Below the pieces are notes generated by a model, which made no database searches, had not been told where the DNA came from, and saw only the letters and a list, made by a program, of their open reading frames with translations. The position numbers and the translations under genes were made by a program. From positions 19,960 to 83,959 of IMG/VR virus record IMGVR_UViG_3300036823_000156: a stretch of DNA of 64,000 bases; one strand, given 5' to 3'. Positions 23,628-31,316 of the stretch are shown piece by piece (position 1 is the first letter of the stretch; every line of letters starts with the position of its first letter). The stretch is from a virus.

Positions 23628-24481
23628 CAGTCGTTCGGGTTGTCGTTGGCCTTCAGGCAGACCACCCACGTGCGCACAGTCTGCGTCGTGTCGGTCGTGT
23701 TCTGGAAGGTGACCAGCCAACCCTTGCCGTTCGTGCCGGTCAGTTCGTCCCTGCTCATGCTGACGTTCACACCGGTCACGCTGCCCGAGCCGTTCCCGAC
23801 CGAGTAGCCACCGCCGACGGCGACGAAATCGGTGGCGGGACCGTTGGCGGCATCCCCACCGATCGGGTAGCCGGGGTCGGTGATCAGGTTGTCATCCGCC
23901 GTACCAGCACACGTCGCGGCAACCTGGGCCTGCCCATTGGGCGGGACCGTCGAGCCGAACGAATTGTGCAGCACGTTGCCGACCGTGGGGTCGGCCGGCA
24001 GCACCGACTCGGCGTCGATCTCGACCAGGGCGTGCGTGGCTGCACCCTCTTCTTCGATCACGAACGTGCCGGCCGCGTCCAGCTTGACCCACGCGACGCC
24101 GGAGTTCTCGCTGCCCTTGGTGTAGGCCACGGTCGGGTTGCCCGGCGCGCCGGTGCCGGTCGCGTGGGCGACGAGCTGGCCGGTGCCGGTCGGGTTGAAC
24201 GCGGTGACCTTGACCAGGACCGCCGTGGCGCCCGGGTCGGCCAGACCCGCAGCGGCACCGGTGGCCTGCACGGTCACGTCATGACCGTTGAACAGTGGTC
24301 CACCGTTCGGGACGCTGAAACCCGGCACGCGCACGTTGGCGGGCAGGGTGACGACGTTGGACGGGGCGCTGGCGGTACCGGGCGCCGGGGCGGCGCTGGC
24401 CGTGCCGGCCAGGCCGAGGCCGGTCAGCGCGAGGGCGCCGACGGCGAGGCCGATGACGGCCCGCTTGCTGATCTTGAACAA
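23627..24481 (-). CDS. secreted protein with Sec signal peptide
   Basis: The 284-residue product starts with a classical signal peptide: 'KISKR', a hydrophobic core of about 18 residues ('AVIGLAVGALALTGLGLAG') and a cleavage site Ala-Ser-Ala near 30. The mature protein is beta-rich. Residues about 75-160 ('AVLVKVTAFNPTG', 'VAYTKGSENSG', 'THALVEIDAES') follow the layout of a domain that is repeated in many secreted proteins of Streptomyces and relatives ('VVVNVTAT...GFLTAYP...HVVVDVAGY'). It was probably taken from a host gene. A phage protein exported to the host wall could act in exclusion, biofilm or spore interaction; the role is unknown. Confidence 0.7.
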   Translation of the reverse strand: MFKISKRAVIGLAVGALALTGLGLAGTASAAPAPGTASAPSNVVTLPANVRVPGFSVPNGGPLFNGHDVTVQATGAAAGLADPGATAVLVKVTAFNPTGTGQLVAHATGTGAPGNPTVAYTKGSENSGVAWVKLDAAGTFVIEEEGAATHALVEIDAESVLPADPTVGNVLHNSFGSTVPPNGQAQVAATCAGTADDNLITDPGYPIGGDAANGPATDFVAVGGGYSVGNGSGSVTGVNVSMSRDELTGTNGKGWLVTFQNTTDTTQTVRTWVVCLKANDNPND

Positions 24482-24522
24482 GGTGTATCCCTTCGAGTAG
24501 GTGATGGTGCGTAGCCCTGATG

Positions 24523-24549
24523 CTCTAGCGGAGGCTGACTCTAGCAGAG
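24523..24549 (-). promoter_or_regulatory. two CTCTGCTAGAG-like dyads upstream of the secreted-protein gene
   Basis: CTCTAGCGGAG (24523) and CTCTAGCAGAG (24539) lie 16 bases apart in the gap before ATG 24481. A single copy lies upstream of 14620 and another at 44250. Two spaced copies would suit a dimeric repressor. Only sequence similarity supports this. Confidence 0.3.
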
Positions 24550-24550
24550 C

Positions 24551-24757
24551 CTAGTCGTCGGGCGCAACGCCCGGGGGCGCGCTTTGGTTGAACAGCGCGA
24601 TCGTGATGTGGAACTGGCACAGCACGACCATGTACCGCTGGATCTCCCCGCCGATCTCCATGGCCAGCATCTGCTGGGACGTGTCCGGCGAGCCGCACAG
24701 GTCGTAGGTGTCGGCCTCGGCGTTGTGGCCGGTGACCCGGACGCAGGGGCCGCTCAC
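24551..24757 (-). CDS. hypothetical protein, 68 aa
   Basis: A small protein with two Cys ('DLCGSPDTSQ', 'VLCQFH') and a hydrophobic helix near 40-55. It overlaps the gene upstream by four bases (ATGA). Unknown function. Confidence 0.55.
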   Translation of the reverse strand: MSGPCVRVTGHNAEADTYDLCGSPDTSQQMLAMEIGGEIQRYMVVLCQFHITIALFNQSAPPGVAPDD

Positions 24758-24987
24758 TCCGGCACGATCGGGCAGTGGCGGTACTGGTCGATGGCGGTCA
24801 GGACCGACGGCAGCCGCATCAGCACGTTGTTCATGCTCGCCGCGATCTCGGGGGCGGCGGCGTCGGACATCGTCACCGCCACGAACCGCGACACGTTCGG
24901 CTCACCCTCGAACTGGACGTCGAGGTAGATCGTGCGCGGGTTGTGCCGGCCGACCCGGAAACTCACGTGCTCGATGAACTCGCTCAC
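24754..24987 (-). CDS. hypothetical protein, 77 aa
   Basis: Beta-rich N-terminal half ('HVSFRVGRHNPRTIYLDVQF') followed by one helix. It is linked by ATGA overlaps to both neighbours. No family recognised. Confidence 0.6.
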   Translation of the reverse strand: MSEFIEHVSFRVGRHNPRTIYLDVQFEGEPNVSRFVAVTMSDAAAPEIAASMNNVLMRLPSVLTAIDQYRHCPIVPE

Positions 24988-25991
24988 CAGTCCTCCCCGT
25001 CGATCGTGTCGGCCAGTACCGAGACCTCGGTCGGGCGGTAGCCGTAGTGCACCCGGTCATTGATCATCTTGGCCTCGGCCAGACTCATGGCTGTGTTGGC
25101 CCACTGCCGGCTGCGTTCACCTCGGGGCAGCGAGACGGCGAAACCGGTGACGCCGCCCCGACCACTGGGCTTGGTCGGGATGCCGGCGCCGACGGTGCTG
25201 AACTCGACCACCATGCGATCTAGCTTGGGCGTTCGTTTCGTGCGGCCCAGAAGCATCCGTTCCAGCTGCAGGTTGACCGGGTAGTCGTCCTCGGGCAGGT
25301 GCAACACGCCCGCGACCGGCTCGCCGACCTTCTCGTAGCTGTAGCGCTTCGGTCCCCAGATCCGGTCCAGCAGGCTGGTGTTCAGGGTGCCGTACTGCCA
25401 CTTCGGGTCGTCGCGGCTGTGCGTGTCGCGCTTGGCCCACAGCGACCACGAGAGGAACTTGCCCTCCTGGTTGTAGCTGATGCCGGTGACGCGCGATTCG
25501 TAGCCGGTCGGGTTGAGGCGGCGCTGCAGGCCCTGACCGAATTTCTGGGTGTGCAGGTAGAGCGCGCCGAGACGACCCAGATGCAGGTGTGCGGCCAGCG
25601 TGTGCTCCGATCCGCAGTTGCCGACCTTGAACTCGATCGAGGCCCCGCGATGCGCCTTCCACAGCACGAGCTGGCCGCCGACGTTGCCGCGCGGTGTCTC
25701 GACCAGGAAGGTGCCGGGTTGCGGACGCAGAGGCGCTCCGATGACCCGGTCGCCATCCAGCCGCAGGTCCGACGTGCCCGGAGCACCGCCCCGGGCGCCG
25801 CACCGGTCACACACCGCCCAGGCCGCCCGGTCGGTGCCGTCCACGACGGGCCGGTGCCCGAACAGCCGGCACAGCGGGATCAGCCGGGGCAGCTCGTGCA
25901 CCCAGAAGCCGACGTCGACCGCGGCCTCGACGCCGCCGTCCTTACGGTAGTCGGTGGCGAACGCGTAGATCTTCTCGCCGAAGTGCTTCAC
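24984..25991 (-). CDS. hypothetical protein, 335 aa
   Basis: GTG 25991 overlaps the upstream stop (GTGA), which decides the start. The protein has a Cys pair in 'CDRCGARGG' near residue 57, possibly half of a zinc site, then a long alpha/beta part with 'GGQLVLWKAHRG', 'KVGNCGSEHTLAAHLHLG' and 'RDTHSRDDPKWQYG'. I recognise no family. Its place between the Cas4-like nuclease and recombination genes points to DNA metabolism. Confidence 0.6.
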   Translation of the reverse strand: MKHFGEKIYAFATDYRKDGGVEAAVDVGFWVHELPRLIPLCRLFGHRPVVDGTDRAAWAVCDRCGARGGAPGTSDLRLDGDRVIGAPLRPQPGTFLVETPRGNVGGQLVLWKAHRGASIEFKVGNCGSEHTLAAHLHLGRLGALYLHTQKFGQGLQRRLNPTGYESRVTGISYNQEGKFLSWSLWAKRDTHSRDDPKWQYGTLNTSLLDRIWGPKRYSYEKVGEPVAGVLHLPEDDYPVNLQLERMLLGRTKRTPKLDRMVVEFSTVGAGIPTKPSGRGGVTGFAVSLPRGERSRQWANTAMSLAEAKMINDRVHYGYRPTEVSVLADTIDGEDW

Positions 25992-26344
25992 CGGACGCGC
26001 TCGCTCATGTGCAAGGCCTGGTGCGGGTCCTCGACCAGGGTGTAGTGCGCGCCGCCGTCGGTCGACATGGCCTTCGAGTTGCGCTTGTTCTGCCACAGCG
26101 GCGTTCCGCTGATGCCGGTCTGATCGACCCACTCGTCCGGGTCGTTCGTCAGCGGCGTCAGGTTCTCGTACTGCAGCAGCGCGTTCAGCGTCGGGATGAA
26201 GACGGACGCCGACCCTCCACTGTGGCGCATGTCGGCGAACACCCGGATCATCTCCAGGTATCCGCGGACCATGTCCGGCTCCTCGCCCAGCAGTGCCAGC
26301 TCGCGCTGGGCGTGCTTGATCAGGTTACTGTCGCTCTCGCTCAC
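25988..26344 (-). CDS. hypothetical protein, 118 aa
   Basis: GTG 26344 overlaps the stop of the Cas4-like gene (GTGA). The product is mostly helical in its first half ('NLIKHAQRELALLGEEP', 'GYLEMIRVFADMR') and has a more variable C-terminal half. No known motif. It is co-translated with the nuclease. Confidence 0.6.
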   Translation of the reverse strand: MSESDSNLIKHAQRELALLGEEPDMVRGYLEMIRVFADMRHSGGSASVFIPTLNALLQYENLTPLTNDPDEWVDQTGISGTPLWQNKRNSKAMSTDGGAHYTLVEDPHQALHMSERVR

Positions 26345-27471
26345 TTCGTGGGCTCCTTCACCTTGAGAAACTTGCTGGACACCGCGTCGACCCGGTGGTC
26401 GGCGTACGGGTCCTCCTGGTGGTAGGCGTAGTGCTGGTAGGACTCCCAGTCGCCGCCCTGCTCGTGCAGCTCGCACATCTCGACGAACGGACAGAAGACG
26501 CACTCGCGCGTGGGGGTCTTGGTGATCGGCAACTCGCCGGTGCGCACCAGGTTCATGTGCTCGACCTCGTCCTGGATGCGGTCAAGCTGGATCTGGCGCT
26601 CCTTGGCGGTGCGCCGGATCGTGGTGCGCAGGAACAGCGGTGCCGGCTGGACCTTGCTGACCTCGCCCAGCACCTGCAGCATGAGTGCCGCCGCGATGGA
26701 CTCCAGGCCGTCCTTGGACAGCTTCTTCAGGTCGGCCTCGGTCCAGCCGTCCAGCCCGGTCAGCGCCGCGATGTAGTGCGGCTTGGTCGGCTGGTTGGTG
26801 GCCAGACCCTGCTCGGTGCGCGGCCGGTCGTCGGGCATCCCCTTGCGCATGAAGTTGTACTCGATGCCGTACAGGGATTCCTTCGGGCCGATCTTGCCCT
26901 GGTGCCGCAGCTCGTGCGTGGCGACCGCCCAGTACGACCCGGCCTGGTCGTCGAGCACCAGGTGCGAGGTCGAGATGGTGGCCGCGGTCTTGTGCTCCAT
27001 GAGCTTGATCTTGCCGTCAGCGTGGTCGCGGATGACGCCGTCGAACGTGCCGACGTAGTTGATCACCGGCGAGGGCCGTCCAATGAGGACATGGAAGGCG
27101 TACTCCGGTGAGATCACCTCCCACGACGGGTCGCCCCGGTAGCGCTGGACGTAGCCCTCCATCATGGCCGCGCCCAGCTTCTTCGCATCCACCCACTCGG
27201 CCTGTTCCGGATCGCCGGTGCCCCGGTTGTCCCGGATGAAGGCCAACGTGTCGCCGCAGTAGCGCTCCCACGTCTCGCGCGGGTCGGCGCCCCGGACCAT
27301 GCCGGGCGGGTAGTACTCGGCCAGCGCGAGGTGGATGCCGGTGCCGAACCACAGGGCATCCGGCTTCACCGCGTTGGTCCGCAGGCCCATCCGGTAGGAC
27401 CAGAACCATTGCTGGATGCAACGTTTGAACGAACCGCGCTCGCTGGTGCGCAGGTAGGGCAGATCGTTCAT
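26341..27471 (-). CDS. Cas4/RecB-like PD-(D/E)XK nuclease
   Basis: A 376-residue protein. 'FKRCIQQWFWSYRMGL' near residue 15 is the start of Cas4-like nucleases, with the first Cys. 'YVGTFDGVIR' near 140 and 'LMEHKTA' near 153 give the Asp and the Glu-x-Lys of the PD-(D/E)XK active site. 'CVFCPFVEMC' near 325 supplies three further Cys, as in the iron-sulphur-binding members. Such enzymes resect DNA ends for recombination. In this phage it stands with a Sak4-like ATPase, an SSB-like protein and a SNF2 helicase. Confidence 0.85.
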   Translation of the reverse strand: MNDLPYLRTSERGSFKRCIQQWFWSYRMGLRTNAVKPDALWFGTGIHLALAEYYPPGMVRGADPRETWERYCGDTLAFIRDNRGTGDPEQAEWVDAKKLGAAMMEGYVQRYRGDPSWEVISPEYAFHVLIGRPSPVINYVGTFDGVIRDHADGKIKLMEHKTAATISTSHLVLDDQAGSYWAVATHELRHQGKIGPKESLYGIEYNFMRKGMPDDRPRTEQGLATNQPTKPHYIAALTGLDGWTEADLKKLSKDGLESIAAALMLQVLGEVSKVQPAPLFLRTTIRRTAKERQIQLDRIQDEVEHMNLVRTGELPITKTPTRECVFCPFVEMCELHEQGGDWESYQHYAYHQEDPYADHRVDAVSSKFLKVKEPTK

Positions 27472-27472
27472 C

Positions 27473-27793
27473 TCAGTCTTCCGGCCGCAAGGCGGGGTCG
27501 TCGAGCACCTGGTCCTCGGGGACGCCCTTGCGAGTGGCGTAGGCGTGCCGGGCGTTGCCGCTCCTACACTTCGGGCAGCGGCAGTAGTAGTTGTTGTAGG
27601 AGTTGAGGACGCCGTGCTCCGGAGCGTCCGGTGCCCACATGAACTCCTGGTCGTGCAGCTCGGCGCGCTCGGCCTGGGTGAAGACCATGCGCTGCGCGTT
27701 CTCCAGGTCGTCCCAGCCCGGCGGCATCGAACCGGCCCGGGACAGAACACGTGCGTCGCGTCGTTTCTCGCGTAGTTCGGCCGTGTTGGGCAT
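27473..27793 (-). CDS. hypothetical protein with CxCxxC motif, 106 aa
   Basis: A basic N-terminal half rich in Arg and Glu is followed by 'NNYYCRCPKCRSGNARHAY' near residue 70. The three closely spaced Cys plus a nearby His could bind zinc. It ends right before the nuclease gene, with one base between stop and next start. Function unknown. Confidence 0.6.
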   Translation of the reverse strand: MPNTAELREKRRDARVLSRAGSMPPGWDDLENAQRMVFTQAERAELHDQEFMWAPDAPEHGVLNSYNNYYCRCPKCRSGNARHAYATRKGVPEDQVLDDPALRPED

Positions 27794-27805
27794 GGGTACG
27801 CCTCT

Positions 27806-28447
27806 CTAGAATTCGACTTCGCCCGGCTGCAGGACGCCCGCGGACCGTCCCCGCCGCTTGGTCGACCGGGTGGGGGCCGGGGTCACGCTGGCCCGCACCG
27901 CGACCGTCTCGGTCTTCGGCGCGGCGGCGCGGCGGGCGGCCCGCCGTTCGGCCAGGGTCGTCCGAGCCTTGGCGGGCGTGGACGGCGCGGCGGCCTTCGC
28001 AGCGCGCTTCGCGGCTCGCTCCTGTTTCTGCTCTTCCTGGGCCTTGTAGGCCGCGATGAACGCCTCGCGCACGTTGATCGCGATCCGGCCACGAGGGGCG
28101 ACCTCGTAGCCGTGCTTGACCGCCCACTGGCGAATCGCGATGGCCGAGAATTTGTCGGTGATCTCGGGCGAGGACGTGACCTTGCCGGGCTTTTGGGGCG
28201 CACGCTTGGGTTCGCTGGTCGCGTACTGCACGGCGCCGTTGTGCTTGTCGGTGGCGTCGGCGTACTCCTTCGAGCCGACCCACGCCTGTCGCGCGGTGCT
28301 CTGCGCGAGGTGGATGCCCAACTCGAACATGCGTCGGCCGGTCCGCGACATCTCCAGCCCGGCCTGCTGGACGAACCATTCCGCTTCGTCGGTCTCGATC
28401 GGCTTGGGACCACTTTCAATGGCCCGCAGAACCCGTTCCTCCGCCAT
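27806..28447 (-). CDS. Lsr2-like DNA-binding protein
   Basis: Residues 105-134 ('IRQWAVKHGYEVAPRGRI' and following) match the DNA-binding half of actinobacterial Lsr2, including the Arg-Gly-Arg hook (119-121) that enters the minor groove of A+T-rich DNA. The N-terminal 100 residues differ from the Lsr2 oligomerisation domain, and a long basic Ala/Arg/Lys tail follows. At 213 residues it is about twice the length of host Lsr2. Phage versions may silence or counter-silence transcription. It has its own promoter at 28483, just upstream. Confidence 0.75.
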   Translation of the reverse strand: MAEERVLRAIESGPKPIETDEAEWFVQQAGLEMSRTGRRMFELGIHLAQSTARQAWVGSKEYADATDKHNGAVQYATSEPKRAPQKPGKVTSSPEITDKFSAIAIRQWAVKHGYEVAPRGRIAINVREAFIAAYKAQEEQKQERAAKRAAKAAAPSTPAKARTTLAERRAARRAAAPKTETVAVRASVTPAPTRSTKRRGRSAGVLQPGEVEF

Positions 28448-28482
28448 GCTTTCCTCCCGTGTCGACTGTCAGCGAAGAATGT

Positions 28483-28488
28483 ACACTA
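28483..28488 (-). promoter_or_regulatory. promoter -10 box (TAGTGT family) for the Lsr2-like gene
   Basis: The minus strand reads GATAGTGTACATTC, one of a family of near-identical sites. TAGTGT fits the TAnnnT form of a -10 box. It lies 35 bases before ATG 28447 and its TAG is the stop codon of the upstream gene. I see no clear -35 box here. Confidence 0.55.
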
Positions 28489-29094
28489 TCGTTGCCAGGC
28501 CTCCACGGCGATGACCGCGTCGTCGTTGTCACGCAGCTGCAGCGAGTAGGTGTCGTTGTCGACTCCCAGCACGGCGTGCACGATCAGGTTTTTGCGCACA
28601 ATGCCTTCGACCCAGTGACCGTCGACCGACGCCCAGACCTTCTCGAAGTACAAGCCCTGCGGGGCACGGTGTACGACCAGCCCGTTCGACACCGGCTTCG
28701 GCTTCGCCTCCAACTCGGACAGACGCTGGATCAATGGCTTGGCCCGCAGCCAGTACAGCGCGCTGGTGGCGAAGTGCTCCCGCAACATCTCGTCCGGGCT
28801 CCACGAGCGACCCCGACCGCCCAGTTCGGTGTCACGCGCGGCCACGCACAACATCGCCTCCTGCGTCTGCAGGTAGCCGGCCCGCCGCTCGAACCACGCG
28901 ATCAGGTTCGCCCGATGTCCCGGCGCCAGCTGCTTGACCTTCAGCTTGCGTCCGTCGGCCGGGTACCACCACTTCTTCTGCTCCAGCAACTCCAGTGTGC
29001 TGGGACGGCCGTCGGCGTTCCAGCCGGACGTCGCGTTCTTGTAGTCCTCATCCCGGTCGAACGTCACGTCCTCGTAGTCCGTGTCGTCACCCAC
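28486..29094 (-). CDS. hypothetical protein next to SNF2 helicase, 202 aa
   Basis: GTG 29094 shares one base with the stop of the helicase gene (TAGTG). The product has an acidic start ('DDTDYEDVTFDRDEDYK'), a helical middle with 'GHRANLIAWFERRAGYLQTQ', and a beta-rich end ('VWASVDGHWVEGIVRKNLIV'). No family recognised. Its coupling to the helicase suggests it acts with it. Confidence 0.65.
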   Translation of the reverse strand: MGDDTDYEDVTFDRDEDYKNATSGWNADGRPSTLELLEQKKWWYPADGRKLKVKQLAPGHRANLIAWFERRAGYLQTQEAMLCVAARDTELGGRGRSWSPDEMLREHFATSALYWLRAKPLIQRLSELEAKPKPVSNGLVVHRAPQGLYFEKVWASVDGHWVEGIVRKNLIVHAVLGVDNDTYSLQLRDNDDAVIAVEAWQR

Positions 29095-30854
29095 TAGATC
29101 AACTCCTTCGCTCTGCGCCCGTCGAGGGCGAACTTCTGGACGGCATCCGCCGCGCGGTTGTCGTTGTGGATCTTGTGCTCGATCGTGCCGGTCGAGCCGA
29201 GGTACCAGATGGTGACCTGGTGCATGCGGGACACGCGGTGCGCGCGGTCCTCGACCTGCTCCTGGTCGTCGGGCACCCAGGTCTGGTCCAGGAAGATCAC
29301 GTCGTCGGCCGCGTCCAGGGTCAGCGAGACGCCACCGGCCGTGGTGGTCAGCAGCATGACCTGCGGGGCGCCGTCCTCCTGGAACGAGCGCTTCGCCGTG
29401 GCCCGGCGGGCCTTGGACACGTCGCCGGTGATCTTGGTGACCTGCACGCCCGCCTCGATCAGCGCGGTCTCGAACAGGTCGATGACCGAGCTGAACTGGC
29501 TGGCGACGATCACCTTCTGGTCGGCGTCGCGCTCGGAGAGCCAGTTGAGCAACCACTTCAGCTTGTTGGAGGGCGTTTCGGGAACGAAGTTGCCCTCGTC
29601 GTCCAGCCGACCGGCGGTGGTGGCGAACTGCTTGAGCCGGGTCAGCACGGCCAACACGCCGTCGGCCTGCAGCTCCCCGCCGTCCAGCTCGACCAGGGCG
29701 CGCTGGCGCATGTCCTTGTAGATGCGGGCCTGCTCGGGCTCCATGTCCAGCCAGATGGCGCCGTTGCCGGCGTAGAACTTCGGCGGCAGGTCGGGGGCCG
29801 CGTCCTTCTTCGTGCGGCGCAGCATCACCGAGTCCAGCTCGGCGTAGAACTCCGGCTTGCGGTGGATCTTCAGGCCGTCGATGATCCGGCCGCGGCCCGC
29901 CGCGTCGTCGTAGACCTCGAACCAGTGCTCGACCCACGTCCAGTACGAGCGGTATCGCTCGGGGTAGAGCCAGTTCAGCGTGCCCCACAGGTTCTCCAGC
30001 TTGCCGCGGAACGGCGTGCCCGACATCGCGATCCGCAGGCCACCCTCGGCCACCTTCAGTCGACCCAGGCCCTGCCGACGGGCGGCCTGCTTGTAGATGG
30101 CACCGGTGCGGGTGATCAACATCTGGTGCGACTCGTCAGCGATGATCGAGGCCCACTCGACGTCGTGCAGCTGGGTGTAGCCGTCCTTGAGACGGAACAT
30201 CTCCGGGTTGCACACCAGCCACTTGCGGCCGGGCGCGGCCAGGAACGCGGCGATCGTCTTCTCGCGCCTGACCCGGCCGCCGCAGCAGGCGAACACCGCG
30301 TCGCCGGGGACCCACCGGTGCAGCTCGGGCTCCCAGGTGAGGTCGACCGCGGTGGCCGGGGCGATGACCAGGTTCGGCCCGTCGATCCCGCTCTCCAGTA
30401 CGGCGCCGATCGACTGCAGCGTCTTGCCCAGGCCGGGCTGGTCGCCCAGCAGGCCGCAGCGCGAGGAGGCCAGCCAGGCCGCGCCGACCTGCTGGTAGGT
30501 GCGGGTGCTCATCGCCTCGGCGAGCACCGGGAAGAGGGTGCGCACGCGATCCACGTCGGCGCCCTCCTGCCCGGCGATCGCCGCGATCCGCTCGCGGCGC
30601 TGCTTCTCCTCGATCGCCCACGCGGTCAGCGCCGGGCCGATCGAGAGCTGCGTGCCCCACACCCGACGCAGGTCGGTGCAGCTGTACCACGCCAGTGGGT
30701 AGGTCCAGGCCTTGTGCGTCTTGTTCCAGGAGTGGCCTTGCACCGACTTGCACAGGCGCTTCATCTCCTCGAACGCCGCGTCGTCGCCGTAGGGGACGCG
30801 TGGCGTCCGGAGGTGGATCCGGCCGCTGACCAGTTCGATGGCGGGAAGCTGCAT
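29094..30854 (-). CDS. SNF2-family (SF2) helicase
   Basis: A 586-residue helicase. Motif I 'GDQPGLGKTLQS' near 137, motif II 'IIADESHQ' near 239, motif III 'AMSGTPFRG' near 280 and motif VI 'DQEQVEDRAHRVSR' near 545 are all present, and 'TTTAGGVSLTL' precedes the last. SNF2 proteins use ATP to move along double-stranded DNA. In phages they are thought to help recombination or replication restart. I chose ATG 30854; a TTG at 30863 is in frame. A -10 box lies only 12 bases before this ATG, so the mRNA would be nearly leaderless. Confidence 0.9.
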   Translation of the reverse strand: MQLPAIELVSGRIHLRTPRVPYGDDAAFEEMKRLCKSVQGHSWNKTHKAWTYPLAWYSCTDLRRVWGTQLSIGPALTAWAIEEKQRRERIAAIAGQEGADVDRVRTLFPVLAEAMSTRTYQQVGAAWLASSRCGLLGDQPGLGKTLQSIGAVLESGIDGPNLVIAPATAVDLTWEPELHRWVPGDAVFACCGGRVRREKTIAAFLAAPGRKWLVCNPEMFRLKDGYTQLHDVEWASIIADESHQMLITRTGAIYKQAARRQGLGRLKVAEGGLRIAMSGTPFRGKLENLWGTLNWLYPERYRSYWTWVEHWFEVYDDAAGRGRIIDGLKIHRKPEFYAELDSVMLRRTKKDAAPDLPPKFYAGNGAIWLDMEPEQARIYKDMRQRALVELDGGELQADGVLAVLTRLKQFATTAGRLDDEGNFVPETPSNKLKWLLNWLSERDADQKVIVASQFSSVIDLFETALIEAGVQVTKITGDVSKARRATAKRSFQEDGAPQVMLLTTTAGGVSLTLDAADDVIFLDQTWVPDDQEQVEDRAHRVSRMHQVTIWYLGSTGTIEHKIHNDNRAADAVQKFALDGRRAKELI

Positions 30855-30866
30855 GCCGGCCAATGT

Positions 30867-30872
30867 ACACTA
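30867..30872 (-). promoter_or_regulatory. promoter -10 box (TAGTGT family) for the SNF2 gene
   Basis: The minus strand reads GGTTAGTGTACATTGG. TAGTGT at 30872-30867 begins with the TAG stop of the gene at 30870-31121. With transcription starting about seven bases after the box, the RNA would begin only about five bases before ATG 30854. Confidence 0.55.
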
Positions 30873-31121
30873 ACCTTCCGCTACGGGTCCAGTCGGTTCC
30901 GGCCCGGCGTGCTCACCGAGGCTGAGATGGACGTGGGTGAGCAGCATCAGCTTCCGGGCGCCCTCCTGCACCTCCGCCAGCTCGTTGGCCGTGAGCTTCT
31001 TCAGCCCATGCGCCGCCATCGCGTTGCCCTCGGCGTTCTTGTCCATCAGACAAGTCAGGGCGGTCGCCGCCGACACCTGCGCGTCGGGCAGGGTCAGGAT
31101 CTTGTGGGCGTAGGCGTCCAT
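30870..31121 (-). CDS. hypothetical protein, 83 aa
   Basis: ATG 31121 has GAGGAGCGG directly upstream. The product is helical: 'DAYAHKILTLPDAQVSAATA' and 'ANELAEVQEGARKLMLL'. It overlaps the frame at 30913-31290 over most of its length. Both frames look partly protein-like, one in each half, which suggests either a long natural overlap or a frameshift joining them. Confidence 0.55.
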   Translation of the reverse strand: MDAYAHKILTLPDAQVSAATALTCLMDKNAEGNAMAAHGLKKLTANELAEVQEGARKLMLLTHVHLSLGEHAGPEPTGPVAEG

Positions 31122-31290
31122 TCCGCTCCTCTTCCAGTGAGACGATCAACTGCCGGAGGGATCCGGCAATCGCTTCGAAGTCCAGCACGTACTCCGCATG
31201 CACGCGCTGGTCGCGCTTGCGGGCGATCCGCAAGATGTTCTCGCAGGTGTCCAGCGCCCGCCGGGCGAGCGTCAGATGCAGTGGGTACAA
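30913..31290 (-). CDS. overlapping reading frame, possibly the N-terminal half of the 83-aa gene
   Basis: A frame from TTG 31290, preceded by AAAGGA, encodes 125 residues. The first 57 ('YPLHLTLARRALDTCENILR', 'HAEYVLDFEAIAGSLRQLIV') look like a real helical protein. The part after 31121 reads as Arg/Gly/Pro-rich shadow of the gene at 30870-31121. A short real gene, or an N-terminal half joined by frameshifting, would both explain this. Confidence 0.35.
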   Translation of the reverse strand: MYPLHLTLARRALDTCENILRIARKRDQRVHAEYVLDFEAIAGSLRQLIVSLEEERNGRLRPQDPDPARRAGVGGDRPDLSDGQERRGQRDGGAWAEEAHGQRAGGGAGGRPEADAAHPRPSQPR

Positions 31291-31316
31291 AGGTGTCCTT
31301 TCCAGACGGTTCAGAA

